Origin: Pseudomonas putida
Lineage (GTDB): Bacteria; Pseudomonadota; Gammaproteobacteria; Pseudomonadales; Pseudomonadaceae
DNA: 64,000 nucleotides
Assembly: GCF_002025705.1 (NCBI RefSeq)
Contig: NZ_CP018846.1
Coordinates: 2,347,501-2,411,500 of the forward strand
Reading direction: 5' to 3'
This document shows positions 9,183 to 19,283 of this stretch, piece by piece. Position 1 is the first letter of the stretch; each line of letters begins with the position of its first letter. The notes beneath the pieces were generated by a model that worked only from the letters and a program-made list of their open reading frames with translations, was not told the DNA's origin and made no database searches. Both the position numbers and the translations under genes were made by a program.

Positions 9183-9394
9183 GATCGAGCGCCGCCCGCG
9201 CGGCGCATCGCGGATAAATCCGCTCCTACGGTTGTTGCAACGTGGCCATGCCTGTGAGGCCATGGTTTTTAGCCTTGTTTGCAAGGCTCAAGACATGCAC
9301 CAGGGCGGGCAACCATGGCTTTACAGGTTCGGCACGTTGTAACAAACGTAGGAGCGGATTTATCCGCGATGCGCCGCGCGGGCGGCGCTCGATC
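9183..9394. repeat. Long near-perfect inverted repeat
   Basis: Arms 9183-9244 and 9333-9394 are reverse complements over 62 bases with only two mismatches. Pairing continues with more differences toward the centre (for example AGCCATGGTT/GGCCATGGTT). The arm contains GCGGATAAATCCGC, itself palindromic, and a GGAGCGG...core like other Pseudomonas extragenic repeats. It fills most of the 351-base gap between the DUF899 gene and the HAD phosphatase gene. No gene is seen in the gap. Confidence 0.85.
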
Positions 9395-9412
9395 TCGGCC
9401 CCAGTCATTCAT

Positions 9413-10075
9413 TCATGGCGAGCACATGGTCTCGATCAGCGCCCACAACTGTGGATCATTGAAATCCTTCACCACCAGTTTTGCTCCGGCCGCCAGCAAC
9501 CGCTCCGGCGTCTGGGTAGTGGCAACCCCCACGGTGAAGATCCCGGCCCCGCTCGCAGCGGCCACGCCCGGTAACGAGTCCTCGAACGCCAGCGCTTCGC
9601 CTGCCACCGCTTCCAGGCGCTGCAGCCCGGTCAGGTAGGGCAGTGGATCAGGCTTGGGCCGCGCCAGCTCTTCGGCCACCAGTACATGCTCGAAGCGGCC
9701 CCCAAGGCCCATGGCCGTCAGCATGTGCTCGGCATTCAACCGTGGCGCATTGGTCACCACGCACATGCCGATGTCCCAGGCTCGCGCATGGTCCATCAGG
9801 CGCAGCAAGCCTGGCATGGGTTGCAGCACGGGTGACAGTTCGCGGAAAAGCGCTTCCTTGCGGTCGGCCAGTGCCTGGCACTCGCTTGCATCGGCACGTG
9901 GAAACAATTCGGCAAACAGTTCGCCATTGGCCCGGCCACTGACCTGGGCATCGAACTGTTCATGGGTAAGCTGGCGGCCGTCATAGTCGTGAAGCAGTTG
10001 GCGGAAGGCCTGCAAGTGCAGGGTGTCGGTGTCGGTCAAGGTTCCATCGAGATCGAACAGCAGGGCAGTCAGCAT
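9413..10075 (-). CDS. HAD-superfamily phosphatase (beta-phosphoglucomutase-like)
   Basis: A 220-residue haloacid-dehalogenase-type hydrolase. Motif I FDLDGTLTDTD supplies nucleophile D8 and acid D10, motif II is VVTNAPR, motif III is the lysine in RPKPDPLPY, and motif IV is FEDSLPG. An inserted helical cap between motifs I and II puts it in the subgroup of phosphoglycolate phosphatase and beta-phosphoglucomutase. The substrate is not predictable. It is divergent from lexA2. The ribosome site is weak. Confidence 0.88.
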   Translation of the reverse strand: MLTALLFDLDGTLTDTDTLHLQAFRQLLHDYDGRQLTHEQFDAQVSGRANGELFAELFPRADASECQALADRKEALFRELSPVLQPMPGLLRLMDHARAWDIGMCVVTNAPRLNAEHMLTAMGLGGRFEHVLVAEELARPKPDPLPYLTGLQRLEAVAGEALAFEDSLPGVAAASGAGIFTVGVATTQTPERLLAAGAKLVVKDFNDPQLWALIETMCSP

Positions 10076-10092
10076 CAGGTATCCAGGTAATC

Positions 10093-10129
10093 AAAAAAAC
10101 AAAAGCCCGGGGATGATAACCAAACCCGG
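10093..10129 (-). terminator. Possible terminator or attenuator before the HAD gene
   Basis: On the minus strand a short stem (CCGGG/CCCGG, 10125-10129 with 10106-10110) is followed by a T-rich run (10093-10104). It ends 18 bases before the HAD start codon, so it would act in the leader of that gene, or stop antisense reading from the lexA2 side. The stem is only 5 bp. Confidence 0.3.
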
Positions 10130-10164
10130 CGACAAAGGGGGCTGTTCAGCGTACGCCGAAAAGA

Positions 10165-10176
10165 GTACAAATGTAC
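10165..10176 (+). promoter_or_regulatory. LexA2-type operator overlapping the lexA2 start
   Basis: GTACAAATGTAC is a perfect 12-bp palindrome whose second half includes the ATG at 10171. The published P. putida LexA2 site is of the GTAC-N4-GTGC kind, and this differs by one base. It is well placed for autorepression of the lexA2-imuA-imuB-dnaE2 operon. A canonical CTG-N10-CAG LexA1 box was not seen here. Confidence 0.75.
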
Positions 10177-10788
10177 TCCATGGACAATCTCACCCCAAAA
10201 CGCCGGGCAATCCTGGAATACATTCGCGAGCGCATTGCCGAACACGGCCAGCCACCGAGCCTGGCCGATATCGCCAGCCGCTTTGGCTTCGCTTCGCGCA
10301 GCGTTGCGCGCAAGCACATCACCGCGTTGTGCCAGGCCGGCTACATCGATGTCACGCCAAACCAGGCGCGGGGCATTCGCCTGGCCGAGCCCCTGCGCCG
10401 GCCAGAAATCCTCGAAATTCCCGTACTGGGGCAGGTGGCGGCCGGTGCACCGATCGGCCCGGACCTGGGCATTCACGAGCAATTGCTGCTCGACCCCAGC
10501 CTGTTTCGTCGCACTCCGGATTACCTGCTCAAGGTGCGCGGTAATTCCATGGTCGACGACGGCATCTTTGACGGTGACCTGGTCGGCATTCACCAGCAGG
10601 GCGAGGCTCGTGATGGCCAGATCGTGGTCGCGCGCCTGGACGGCGAGGTCACCATCAAGCGGCTGCAGCGCCAGCCCGGTGGTTACCGGCTGTTGCCGCG
10701 CAACCCGGCCTATGCGCCGATCGACGTCGGGCCAGAGCACGAGTTCTTCATCGAAGGCGTGTTCTGTGGCCTGCTGAGGCGCGACTGA
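10171..10788 (+). CDS. lexA2: Second LexA repressor (LexA2)
   Basis: A 205-residue SOS repressor that cleaves itself when RecA is activated. It has an N-terminal winged helix (LADIASRFGFASRSVARKHI), cleavage site A91-G92 in QVAAGAP, catalytic S126 in VRGNSM, and K163 in VTIKRL. Pseudomonads of this group carry two LexA proteins, and LexA2 controls the linked mutagenesis genes. Translation may begin at ATG 10171, inside the operator, or at ATG 10180 (MDNLTPK); neither has a strong ribosome site. Its TGA overlaps the imuA ATG. Confidence 0.93.
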   Translation: MYSMDNLTPKRRAILEYIRERIAEHGQPPSLADIASRFGFASRSVARKHITALCQAGYIDVTPNQARGIRLAEPLRRPEILEIPVLGQVAAGAPIGPDLGIHEQLLLDPSLFRRTPDYLLKVRGNSMVDDGIFDGDLVGIHQQGEARDGQIVVARLDGEVTIKRLQRQPGGYRLLPRNPAYAPIDVGPEHEFFIEGVFCGLLRRD

Positions 10789-11408
10789 TGGGCGCGGTAG
10801 TCGATCTCGATCGGCTGCTCGACCAGCGCCAGGTCTGGCGCGGCCGCCCGGGGCATGCGCGGCCGGCCGGCTTGCAACCCACTGGCCACGCGATGCTCGA
10901 CCAACGCCTGCCGGATGGCGGCTGGCCGCCAGCTGCCCTCAGTGAACTGCTTTTGGCCAGCCCGGGTTGTGGCGAACTGCAACTGCTCTGGCCTTCCCTG
11001 GCACGCCTGACCGCTAATGGCGAGCGGGTGGTGCTGGTGGCGCCACCGTTCATTCCCTATGCGCCGGCCTGGCAGGCCGCCGGTGTCGACCTGCGCTGGT
11101 TGGTGCAAGTCGATGCCGAGCAGGCCGATGCCCTGTGGGCGGCCGAACAGTGCTTGCGTTCCGGCAGATGCGCGGCTGTGCTGTGCTGGCCTGAGCGTGC
11201 CGATGACCGCGCCCTGCGCCGCCTGCAGGTGGCTGCCGAGACCGGGCAGGCACTGGCCTTCGCTTGTCGGCCGCAACAGGCTGCGCACAATCCTTCGCCT
11301 GCTGCGCTGCGTATTGCCGTGGATACGCGCCCGGCGCAATGGCGCGTACTCAAGTGCCGTGGCGGCATGCCACCGGCCATGCCAATCGCCTGCCCAGGGC
11401 GGGGCTGA
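10788..11408 (+). CDS. imuA: ImuA, RecA-like translesion mutagenesis protein
   Basis: A 206-residue protein of the ImuA/SulA-like group, distantly related to RecA. The LPDGGWPPAALSELLLASPGCGELQLL segment occupies the place of the RecA Walker region, with no classical GxxxxGKT. ImuA, ImuB and DnaE2 work together in damage-induced mutagenesis. The start overlaps the lexA2 stop (TGATG at 10786-10790) and ends 6 bases before imuB, giving a tightly coupled operon. Confidence 0.9.
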   Translation: MGAVVDLDRLLDQRQVWRGRPGHARPAGLQPTGHAMLDQRLPDGGWPPAALSELLLASPGCGELQLLWPSLARLTANGERVVLVAPPFIPYAPAWQAAGVDLRWLVQVDAEQADALWAAEQCLRSGRCAAVLCWPERADDRALRRLQVAAETGQALAFACRPQQAAHNPSPAALRIAVDTRPAQWRVLKCRGGMPPAMPIACPGRG

Positions 11409-11414
11409 TGCAAC

Positions 11415-12833
11415 ATGCTCTGGGCCTGCATTCTCCTGCCACAGCTGGCGCTGGACTCGGTCCTGCGCGAGCGTGACGACGCCGATACACCACTGGTGCT
11501 GATCGGCGGCCCCGCTCAGCGTCGCTTGCTGCAAGCCGTCAATCCAGCTGCAGCGGCGCTTGGCCTGCGTGCGGGGCAGACGCTGACCGCCGCACGGGCC
11601 CTGGCCGATGGCTTCCAGTGTGTCGAGGCTGACCCGGCCCGCATCGAGCAACTGCAGCAGTTGCTGGCAGCCTGGGCCTACCGGTTCAGTGCTCAGGTGA
11701 GCCTTCATTACCCACGTGCCCTGTTGCTCGAAGTTGGCTCCAGTCTGCAACTGTTCGGCCCCTGGCCGCTGTTCGAGGCCCGACTGCGCGAGGAACTGGC
11801 AGCACTGGGCTTGCGCCAGCGCATCGTGCTGGCCACCAACCCGGTAGCAGCCCGCATGCTTGCCAACGGCCATGACGGCCTGGCATTGACCTGCGCCGAG
11901 CAGACCCGGGCTGCGCTGGCGCGCATGCCGATCGAGCGGGTCGGTTTGCCAGCGGACGCTGCCGAAGCCTTTGCCCGCATGGGCCTGCGCCAGTTGGGGC
12001 AGGTGCTGGCCTTGCCGCGCGATGCGCTGGCCAGGCGTTTTTCCGCCCAGGTGCAGTTGCACCTGGACCAGTTGCTCGGCCTGCGCTCCATGGGGCTGGG
12101 CTTCTATCAGCCGCCGGACCGCTTCGAAACACGGCTGGAACTCAACTTCGACGTCGAATCGCACCAGGCCTTGCTGTTCCCGCTGCGGCGCATGCTCAAT
12201 GACCTGGCTGCCTTCCTCGCCGGGCGCGACTGCGGTGTGCAGCGCTTCTGCCTGTATCTGGAGCACGTCGAAGGGCCGGACACTAAAGTGCAGGTAGGCC
12301 TGCTGGCCGCCGAGCGCGACGCTACCATGCTGTTCGAACTGGCCCGCGGGCGCCTGGAGCCGCTGCGCATCCCGGCCCCTGTGCGCAACCTGCGGCTGGT
12401 CGCCGACGACCTGCCAGCCTTCGTACCCCAGCACCAGGCGCTGTTCGACCCCCGCGCCAAGCAGGCCCAGCCTTGGGAGCAACTGCGCGAACGCTTGCGG
12501 GCGCGGCTGGGTGATGACGCCGTGAAGGGGCTGCGTGCCGAGGCCGACCATCGCCCCGAATGCGCCTGGCAGCAGGCGGAGCAGGGCGCCCAGGGCAGCC
12601 TGCCGGCTTTGCCCGGTAGCCGCCCTGGCTGGTTGCTGCCCACACCGCAGGCCTTGGACGCGACTGGCCACACACTGCTGGGCCAGGCCGAACGCATCGA
12701 GTCGGGCTGGTGGGACGGTGGTGACGTGCGCCGCGACTACTATCGCATCGAAACCCGCGACGGCTTGCGCGGCTGGGCCTATCAGGACCTGGCTCAACCT
12801 GGCCCCTTATGGCTGCAGGGCTGGTTTGCATGA
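11415..12833 (+). CDS. imuB: ImuB, catalytically dead Y-family polymerase homologue
   Basis: A 472-residue member of the Y-family that lacks polymerase activity and acts as the hub joining ImuA, DnaE2 and the sliding clamp. The start [17 protein letters not shown] lacks the DxD metal ligands present at this place in active DinB/UmuC enzymes. Fingers and little-finger regions are recognisable ([34 protein letters not shown]). The stop overlaps the dnaE2 ATG (12830-12833). Confidence 0.93.
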   Translation: MLWACILLPQLALDSVLRERDDADTPLVLIGGPAQRRLLQAVNPAAAALGLRAGQTLTAARALADGFQCVEADPARIEQLQQLLAAWAYRFSAQVSLHYPRALLLEVGSSLQLFGPWPLFEARLREELAALGLRQRIVLATNPVAARMLANGHDGLALTCAEQTRAALARMPIERVGLPADAAEAFARMGLRQLGQVLALPRDALARRFSAQVQLHLDQLLGLRSMGLGFYQPPDRFETRLELNFDVESHQALLFPLRRMLNDLAAFLAGRDCGVQRFCLYLEHVEGPDTKVQVGLLAAERDATMLFELARGRLEPLRIPAPVRNLRLVADDLPAFVPQHQALFDPRAKQAQPWEQLRERLRARLGDDAVKGLRAEADHRPECAWQQAEQGAQGSLPALPGSRPGWLLPTPQALDATGHTLLGQAERIESGWWDGGDVRRDYYRIETRDGLRGWAYQDLAQPGPLWLQGWFA

Positions 12834-15800
12834 ATACCGCGGGTTACGCCGAGCTGCATTGCCTGTCCAACTTCAGCTTCCAGCGCGGTGCATCGAGCGC
12901 CGAAGAGCTGTTCCGCCGTGCCAGCGAGCAGGGCTACCAGGCCCTTGCGATCACCGACGAATGCACCCTGGCGGGTATCGTTCGCGCCTGGCAGGCTGCC
13001 AAGGCGCAGCAGTTGCACCTGATCGTCGGCAGCGAAATGCGCCTGCAGGGCGGCCCCAAACTGGTTTTGCTGGTGCAGAACCTGGCGGGCTACCAGAACC
13101 TGTGCGCCTTGATCACCCGTGCGCGACGGCGGGCCGAGAAAGGTGACTACCAGTTGTTCGCTGACGACCTTCAGCAACACCATGAGGGTTTGCTGGCGCT
13201 GTGGATTGCCGACGATCCCAGCGACTTGGCGACTGGCCGCTGGCTTCGCGGCGTGTTCGCCGAGCGCTTGTGGCTGGGCGTACACCTGCACCGTGGCAGC
13301 GATGATGAGCGGCGCCTGGCGCGCTTGCGCGAACTGGCGGCGCAGCTGGGCATACGCGCGGTGGCCTGCGGTGACGTGCACATGCACGTGCGCGGTCGGC
13401 GTGCGCTTCAGGACTGCATGACCGCCATCCGCCAGCACTGCAACGTGGCCGAAGCAGGGCAATACCTGTTCGCCAATGGCGAGCGCCACCTGCGTACGCT
13501 TGCGCAACTGGCCGATCTGTACCCCACAGACCTGCTTGCCGAGAGCCTGGTCATCGCCGAGCATTGCCAGTTCGACTTGAGTGAACTCCGCTACCAATAC
13601 CCGCGCGAGCTGGTGCCCGAGGGCCAGACGCCCGCCAGCTGGCTGCGCGAATTGTGCGAGCGGGGCTTGCCCCTGCGCTGGCCGGCGGGGCCGAGCTGCA
13701 AGGTGCGCGCGGTGCTGGACAAGGAGCTGGCATTGATCGAGGAGCTAAGTTACGAGAGCTATTTCCTGACCGTGCATGACATTGTCGCCTTTGCCCGCAG
13801 TCAGCACATTCTCTGCCAGGGCCGTGGCTCGGCAGCCAACTCGGTGGTGTGTTTCGTGCTCGGCATCACCGAGCTCGACCCGATGGAACATCGCTTGCTG
13901 TTCGAGCGCTTCCTGTCCCGCGAGCGTAACGAACCGCCCGATATCGATGTGGATTTCGAGCATGACCGGCGTGAAGAGGTGATCCAGTATGTGTTCCGCC
14001 GTTATGGCCGGCACCGCGCTGCACTCACCGCCGTGGTCAATACCTATCACGCTGCCGGGGCTGTGCGTGATGTGGCCAGGGTGCTGGGCTTGCCGGCCGA
14101 CCAGGTGGATGCCCTGGCCAAGTGCTGCGGCCGCTGGAGCGACCGCATCCCGGACCCGCAACGGCTGGCAGAGGCTGGTTTCGAACCGGATAGCCCGTCG
14201 CTGCGGCGCATTCTGGTACTGGCCGGTGAATTGATCGGTTTCCCACGTCACCTGTCCCAGCACCCGGGTGGCTTCGTCATTTCCGAACAGCCGCTGGACC
14301 ATCTGGTGCCGGTGGAAAACGCCGCCATGGCCGAGCGCACGGTGATCCAGTGGGACAAGGACGACCTGGACATGGTCGGCCTGCTCAAGGTCGATGTGCT
14401 GGCCCTGGGCATGCTCAGCGCCTTGCGCCGCTGTTTCGACCTGCTGCAGCAGCACCGCGGTCGGCAGCTGACCCTGGCGACCATCCCCGGCGAAGACCCG
14501 GCCACCTACGCAATGATCAGCCGCGCCGAAACCATGGGTGTGTTCCAGATCGAATCGCGGGCTCAGATGGCCATGCTGCCGCGGCTCAGGCCCAACACCT
14601 TCTATGACCTGGTGATCGAAGTCGCCATCGTGCGGCCCGGGCCTATCCAGGGTGACATGGTTCACCCCTACCTGCGCCGGCGCCTCAAGCAGGAGCCCGT
14701 GACTTACCCTTCGGAAAAACTCAAGGAGGTCTTCGAGCGCACACTGGGCGTGCCGCTGTTCCAGGAGCAGGTGATGGAACTGGCCATGGTTGCCGCCGAC
14801 TACAGCCCCGGCGAGGCTGACCAGCTGCGCCGCAGCATGGCTGCCTGGAAGCGCCACGGCGGGCTGGAGCCCCATCGCCAGCGCCTGGTCGAAGGCATGC
14901 TGCGCAACGGTTACGACCTGGCATTCGCCGAGCGCATCTTCGAGCAGATCAAAGGCTTTGGCAGCTACGGCTTCCCCGAGTCGCACGCGGCCAGCTTCGC
15001 CTTGCTGTGTTACGCCAGCAGCTGGCTCAAGTGCCATGAGCCGGCGATCTTCACCTGCGCGCTGGTCAACAGCTGGCCAATGGGCTTCTACAGCCCGGAT
15101 CAGCTGCTACAGGAGGCGCGGCGGCAAGGGATTGAGGTCCGTCCCGTGGATGTGTTCCATAGCGAGTGGGACTGCACCTTGGAGGCTGACCCGCAAGGCA
15201 CCCTTGCCCTGCGCCTTGGCTTGCGCCAGGTGCGTGGTTTCAGTGAGGCGGATGCCCGCCGGCTGGAGCAGGCGAGGGCGCAGCGCCCTTGGCGGGATGT
15301 CGAAGACCTGTGCCTGCGCGCCGGGCTCGACAGCCGTGCCCGCGCCCGGCTGGCTGATGCCGGGGCGCTGCGTGCCCTGGCGCGTGACCGCCACCAGGCG
15401 CGCTGGCAGGTGGCGGCGGTGCAGCCGCAGTTGCCGCTGTTCGCCGAGGTGCAGGTGCTGCCGGAAGCGGCGGTGTCATTGCCCGTGCCAACGGTTGGCG
15501 AAGACCTGGTTGCCGATTACGCTACCTTGGGGACTACCCTGGGCCCGCATCCGCTCCGGCTGTTGCGTTCACGGTTGCGGGCGCTGGGGTGCCGCAGTTC
15601 CGGCGAACTGGCGGGTGTCGAGCAGGGTGATGCGATTGCCGTGGCCGGGCTGGTGGTGGGGCGGCAGCGGCCACAGACCGCCAGTGGCGTAACCTTTGTC
15701 ACACTTGAGGACGAGTTCGGCATGGTCAACGTGGTGGTCTGGCGTGACCTGGCCGAGCGCCAGCGGCGGGCGCTGGTGGGCTCGCAGCTGCTCAAGGTGA

Positions 15801-15910
15801 GCGGGCGGCTGGAGCTAGAGAACGGGGTGCGGCATCTGATTGCCCGACGCCTGGAGGACATCAGCCCCTTGCTGCAAGGGCTGGATGTGAAGAGCCGAGA
15901 TTTTCACTGA
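12830..15910 (+). CDS. dnaE2: Error-prone DNA polymerase DnaE2
   Basis: A 1026-residue C-family polymerase that performs translesion synthesis in the SOS response. The N-terminal PHP domain starts [17 protein letters not shown]. The palm carries [16 protein letters not shown] with catalytic aspartates near residues 375-380. A GSAANS segment precedes it and an OB-fold is near the C-terminus ([18 protein letters not shown]). Length is normal for DnaE2. The ATG at 12830 overlaps the imuB stop; the Met 7 codons upstream is inside imuB. It is the last gene of the lexA2 operon, followed by a REP pair. Confidence 0.95.
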   Translation: MNTAGYAELHCLSNFSFQRGASSAEELFRRASEQGYQALAITDECTLAGIVRAWQAAKAQQLHLIVGSEMRLQGGPKLVLLVQNLAGYQNLCALITRARRRAEKGDYQLFADDLQQHHEGLLALWIADDPSDLATGRWLRGVFAERLWLGVHLHRGSDDERRLARLRELAAQLGIRAVACGDVHMHVRGRRALQDCMTAIRQHCNVAEAGQYLFANGERHLRTLAQLADLYPTDLLAESLVIAEHCQFDLSELRYQYPRELVPEGQTPASWLRELCERGLPLRWPAGPSCKVRAVLDKELALIEELSYESYFLTVHDIVAFARSQHILCQGRGSAANSVVCFVLGITELDPMEHRLLFERFLSRERNEPPDIDVDFEHDRREEVIQYVFRRYGRHRAALTAVVNTYHAAGAVRDVARVLGLPADQVDALAKCCGRWSDRIPDPQRLAEAGFEPDSPSLRRILVLAGELIGFPRHLSQHPGGFVISEQPLDHLVPVENAAMAERTVIQWDKDDLDMVGLLKVDVLALGMLSALRRCFDLLQQHRGRQLTLATIPGEDPATYAMISRAETMGVFQIESRAQMAMLPRLRPNTFYDLVIEVAIVRPGPIQGDMVHPYLRRRLKQEPVTYPSEKLKEVFERTLGVPLFQEQVMELAMVAADYSPGEADQLRRSMAAWKRHGGLEPHRQRLVEGMLRNGYDLAFAERIFEQIKGFGSYGFPESHAASFALLCYASSWLKCHEPAIFTCALVNSWPMGFYSPDQLLQEARRQGIEVRPVDVFHSEWDCTLEADPQGTLALRLGLRQVRGFSEADARRLEQARAQRPWRDVEDLCLRAGLDSRARARLADAGALRALARDRHQARWQVAAVQPQLPLFAEVQVLPEAAVSLPVPTVGEDLVADYATLGTTLGPHPLRLLRSRLRALGCRSSGELAGVEQGDAIAVAGLVVGRQRPQTASGVTFVTLEDEFGMVNVVVWRDLAERQRRALVGSQLLKVSGRLELENGVRHLIARRLEDISPLLQGLDVKSRDFH

Positions 15911-15916
15911 CTTGAT

Positions 15917-16010
15917 GGTTTCTTCGCGGGCAAGCCCGCTCCCACAGGATCACCACAGGATTGCAGCCCTCCACGTTACCTGTGGGAGCGGGTTTACCCG
16001 CGAAGAAGCC
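15917..16010. repeat. Paired inverted REP elements
   Basis: Two facing REP copies (15917-15949 and about 15978-16010) form a long stem with the GCGGGCAAGCCCGCTCCCAC-type core. They lie between the convergent dnaE2 and aldo/keto reductase genes, where such palindromes may act as a bidirectional transcript end. Confidence 0.85.
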
Positions 16011-16021
16011 AACTCGGTCTG

Positions 16022-16843
16022 TCAGACCATCGCCAGATGCTGCTTGCGCGTCGGCGCCGGGAATGCCCGGTCGATCGCCCGCAAGTCCTCAAGGGTGAGG
16101 GTCAACGCCCCGGCAGCCGCATTCAACCGCACATGCTCCGCAGACACCGCCTTGGGAATGGCAATCACATCATTTTCCCGTGTCACCCACGCCAGGCTGA
16201 CTTGCGCCGGCGTCGCCCCATGGCGCTCGGCGATCTCGCTCAGCACCGGGTGTTGCAACAGCCGCCCGGCCTGGGCCAGTGGGCAGTAGGCCATGGTGGG
16301 CAAACCGCGCTGGCGGCTCCACGGCAACAAGTCGAACTCGATGCCGCGCTGCGCCGGGTTGTACAGCACCTGATTGGTGGCGCATTGCGGGTTATGCAGT
16401 TCGCGCAGGTCATCGACATCGAAATTGGACACCCCCCAGCGGCGGATCTTGCCCTGCTCGCGCAAGCGTTCGAACGCCTCGACGGTTTCCTCCAGCGGAT
16501 ACTGGCCGCGCCAGTGCAGCAGGTACAGGTCGATCACCTCGGTGCCGAGGCGTTTCAGGCTGCGTTCGCAGGCTTCAGGCACGCCACGGCGGCTGGCATT
16601 GTGCGGGTAGACCTTGCTGACCAGGAACACCTGGTCGCGGCGCCCGGCAATGGCCTGGCCGACCACTTCCTCGGCGCCGCCCTCGGCATACATTTCTGCG
16701 CTGTCGATCAGGGTCATGCCCTGTTCGATGCCTTGTTGCAGGGCGGCCACTTCGGCGGCCTTGCGGGCCGGGTCCTCGCCCATGTACCAGGTGCCCTGGC
16801 CAATGGCCGGCACGTTGCAACCTGCCAGTTTCACGTAACGCAT
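16022..16843 (-). CDS. Aldo/keto reductase
   Basis: A 273-residue NADPH-dependent oxidoreductase of the aldo/keto reductase family. The catalytic tetrad is visible as D47 and Y52 (LIDSAEMYAEG), K77 (LVSKVYP) and H110 (LYLLHW). The cofactor region IPKAVSAEHV is near the C-terminus. The substrate is unknown. The start at 16843 follows a perfect GGAGGTGAC ribosome site. Its 5' end overlaps the 3' end of the LysR gene by 13 bases, so both probably form one unit. Confidence 0.92.
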   Translation of the reverse strand: MRYVKLAGCNVPAIGQGTWYMGEDPARKAAEVAALQQGIEQGMTLIDSAEMYAEGGAEEVVGQAIAGRRDQVFLVSKVYPHNASRRGVPEACERSLKRLGTEVIDLYLLHWRGQYPLEETVEAFERLREQGKIRRWGVSNFDVDDLRELHNPQCATNQVLYNPAQRGIEFDLLPWSRQRGLPTMAYCPLAQAGRLLQHPVLSEIAERHGATPAQVSLAWVTRENDVIAIPKAVSAEHVRLNAAAGALTLTLEDLRAIDRAFPAPTRKQHLAMV

Positions 16844-17736
16844 GTCACCTCCGGAGTCTGAGTGTGGGAAAGCACTACTTCGAGCAGCGCCTGGGCTGCG
16901 GTGGAAAGCTTGTGGTCGGCCAGGGCTATCACGCCGATGCGCCGTTCGACGGCAGGTTCGACCAGTGTCACGCAACGTGCGCCGAGCTCCTGCATCTGGT
17001 TGATACACAGCGCCGGTACCGCGCTGACGCCCAGGCCACTGGCGACCATGCGGCCGATGGTCGACAGCTGGTGGCTTTCGAACGCCACTGCCAGCTTGCC
17101 GTGGCGCGCCGCGACGTACTGCTCAAGCAGCAGGCGCACCGCCGACGGGCGTTGCAAGGCGATGAAATCCTCAGCCAGCAACTGCGCCCAGGTTGCCTGG
17201 GGCTGCAAGGCCAGCGGTGAATCGGCCGGCACCACGGCGACGAATCGGTCCATGTACAGCGGGTGGAAATTCAGGCCTTCGGTGTTTTCCGGCTCGAAGC
17301 CGATGCCCAGTTCGACGCGGCGATGGCGCACCAGTTCCAGCACCTGTTCGTTGATCACGTCATGCACCGTGACATTGACCTTGGGGTAACGCTGACGGAA
17401 CACCTTGAGCGAATGTGGCAACAGGTTGCCGGCAAAGGCGGGCATGGCCGCCACCGAGACGCGACCCAGCTGCAGGGTGAAGCGCTGGCGCAGCATTTCT
17501 TCGGTGTCGTCCCAGTCGGCCAGCAGGCGCCGGGCCAGGGGCAGCAGCACCTCGCCCTCGGCGGTCAGGCTGACGCTGCGGGTGGTGCGGGTGAGCAGGG
17601 CGCCGCCGAGGTTCTCCTCCAGCGCCTTGATGGTCAGGCTCAAGGCCGGTTGCGATACATGCAGATGTTCACCGGCCTGGGCGAAGCTTTGGTACTTGGC
17701 GACGGCGACGAAGGCGCGCAGTTGCTTGACGTTCAT
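16831..17736 (-). CDS. LysR-family transcriptional regulator
   Basis: A 301-residue regulator with an N-terminal winged helix-turn-helix (MNVKQLRAFVAVAKYQSFAQ and the LHVSQPALSLTIKALE recognition region, residues 1-60) and a C-terminal effector domain. It is divergent from the CoA-transferase/transporter operon, and LysR proteins commonly control the divergent operon, so regulation of short-chain acid use is inferred. An imperfect TTATCAATCGATGATGAA at 17766-17783 is a possible binding site. The start is MNVKQL; an upstream reading to 17826 has no support. Confidence 0.9.
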   Translation of the reverse strand: MNVKQLRAFVAVAKYQSFAQAGEHLHVSQPALSLTIKALEENLGGALLTRTTRSVSLTAEGEVLLPLARRLLADWDDTEEMLRQRFTLQLGRVSVAAMPAFAGNLLPHSLKVFRQRYPKVNVTVHDVINEQVLELVRHRRVELGIGFEPENTEGLNFHPLYMDRFVAVVPADSPLALQPQATWAQLLAEDFIALQRPSAVRLLLEQYVAARHGKLAVAFESHQLSTIGRMVASGLGVSAVPALCINQMQELGARCVTLVEPAVERRIGVIALADHKLSTAAQALLEVVLSHTQTPEVTCVT

Positions 17737-17876
17737 GACAGCCTCGCTCGCTGTTTTGGAAAAGTTATCAATCGATGATGAAAACAAAATTAACAAATCA
17801 GTCGCAAGCGGTGAAGATGGCTGCACACGCTCACCGACAGCCTCGTCGGTTCAACAACTACAAAAGGCGGATCAGC

Positions 17877-18575
17877 ATGGCCGGACTGGACAAGCGCGTA
17901 GCAACCTATGAAGAGGCCCTGGCAGGCCTGACCGACAACATGACGGTGCTGGCCGGCGGCTTCGGCCTGTGCGGCATCCCTGAAAACCTCATCGCTGAAA
18001 TCAAGCGCCTTGGCGTCAAGGGCCTGACCGTGGTTTCCAATAACTGCGGTGTCGACGGCTTCGGCCTGGGCGTGCTGCTGGAAGACCGGCAGATCCGCAA
18101 GATGATCGCTTCCTATGTGGGCGAAAACGCCGAATTCGAGCGCCAGCTGCTCAGTGGCGAACTGGAGGTCGAGCTGACTCCGCAAGGCACCCTGGCCGAG
18201 AAGATGCGTGCCGGCGGTGCCGGTATCCCGGCCTTCTACACCGCCACCGGTTACGGCACCCCGGTTGCCGACGGCAAGGAAGTGCGCGAGTTCAAGGGCC
18301 GCAAATACATCCTCGAAGAGTCCATCACCGGCGACTTCGCCATCGTCAAGGGCTGGAAGGCCGACCACTACGGCAACGTGGTTTACCGCAACACTGCGCA
18401 GAACTTCAACCCGCTGGCGGCCACTGCCGGCAAGATCACCGTGGTCGAAGTGGAAGAAATCGTCGAGCCAGGCGTGCTGCTGCCCAGCGAGATCCACACC
18501 CCGGGCATCTTCGTCGACCGGGTGATCGTCGGCACCTTCGAAAAACGCATCGAAAAGCGCACCGTCAAGGCCTGA
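17877..18575 (+). CDS. 3-oxoacid CoA-transferase, subunit A (AtoD/ScoA type)
   Basis: A 232-residue alpha subunit of a class I CoA-transferase that moves CoA between acyl groups, for instance acetoacetate activation. The glycine-rich [13 protein letters not shown] near residues 22-34 and [13 protein letters not shown] are family marks. The start at MAGLDKR (17877) is chosen over an upstream ATG at 17775 because GGCGGATC-type context and family length fit. The beta subunit follows 35 bases later and a short-chain fatty-acid permease comes next. Confidence 0.93.
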   Translation: MAGLDKRVATYEEALAGLTDNMTVLAGGFGLCGIPENLIAEIKRLGVKGLTVVSNNCGVDGFGLGVLLEDRQIRKMIASYVGENAEFERQLLSGELEVELTPQGTLAEKMRAGGAGIPAFYTATGYGTPVADGKEVREFKGRKYILEESITGDFAIVKGWKADHYGNVVYRNTAQNFNPLAATAGKITVVEVEEIVEPGVLLPSEIHTPGIFVDRVIVGTFEKRIEKRTVKA

Positions 18576-18610
18576 GCGCCGTCCATCAGAACAACAAAGA
18601 GATCCTGACC

Positions 18611-19267
18611 ATGGCACTGACCCGCGAACAGATGGCGCAACGCGTCGCCCGTGAACTGAAGGACGGCTACTACGTCAACCTCGGCATCGGTATCCCGACC
18701 CTGGTGGCCAACTATGTACCGGCTGACATGGATGTGATGCTGCAGTCCGAAAACGGCCTGCTCGGCATGGGTGAATTCCCCACCGAAAGCACCATCGATG
18801 CCGACATGATCAACGCTGGCAAACAGACCGTCACCGCCCGCCGTGGTGCGTCGATCTTCGACTCGGCACAATCGTTCGCCATGATCCGTGGCGGCCACGT
18901 CGACCTCACCGTGCTGGGCGCGTTCGAAGTGGACGTGGAAGGTAACATCGCTTCGTGGATGATCCCCGGCAAGCTGGTCAAGGGCATGGGCGGCGCCATG
19001 GACCTGGTGGCCGGTGCCGAGAACATCATCGTCACCATGACCCATGCCTCCAAGGATGGCGAGTCCAAGCTGCTGCCGCGTTGCAGCCTGCCGCTGACCG
19101 GTGCCGGCTGCATCCGCAAGGTGCTGACCGACCTGGCCTACCTGGAGATCGAAGACGGCGCCTTCATCCTGCGCGAGACCGCGCCAGGGGTGAGCGTCGA
19201 AGAGATCATCGAGAAGACTGCCGGCAAGCTGATCGTGCCGGACGATGTAAAGGAAATGACCTTCTAA
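18611..19267 (+). CDS. 3-oxoacid CoA-transferase, subunit B (AtoA/ScoB type)
   Basis: A 218-residue beta subunit with the catalytic glutamate E47 in the QSENGLLGMG motif. LGIGIPTLVANY near residues 24-35 and RRGASIFDSAQSFAMIRGGH are also typical. It pairs with the preceding subunit A. The pair probably activates acetoacetate or related 3-oxoacids or short-chain acids imported by the next gene; the exact acid cannot be read from the sequence. Confidence 0.94.
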   Translation: MALTREQMAQRVARELKDGYYVNLGIGIPTLVANYVPADMDVMLQSENGLLGMGEFPTESTIDADMINAGKQTVTARRGASIFDSAQSFAMIRGGHVDLTVLGAFEVDVEGNIASWMIPGKLVKGMGGAMDLVAGAENIIVTMTHASKDGESKLLPRCSLPLTGAGCIRKVLTDLAYLEIEDGAFILRETAPGVSVEEIIEKTAGKLIVPDDVKEMTF

Positions 19268-19283
19268 AGCATCACACTGTCTC

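Noticed and set aside
10710..12797. 695-residue open frame on the minus strand
   Set aside because: It is antisense to imuA and imuB, which are supported by overlaps and family motifs.
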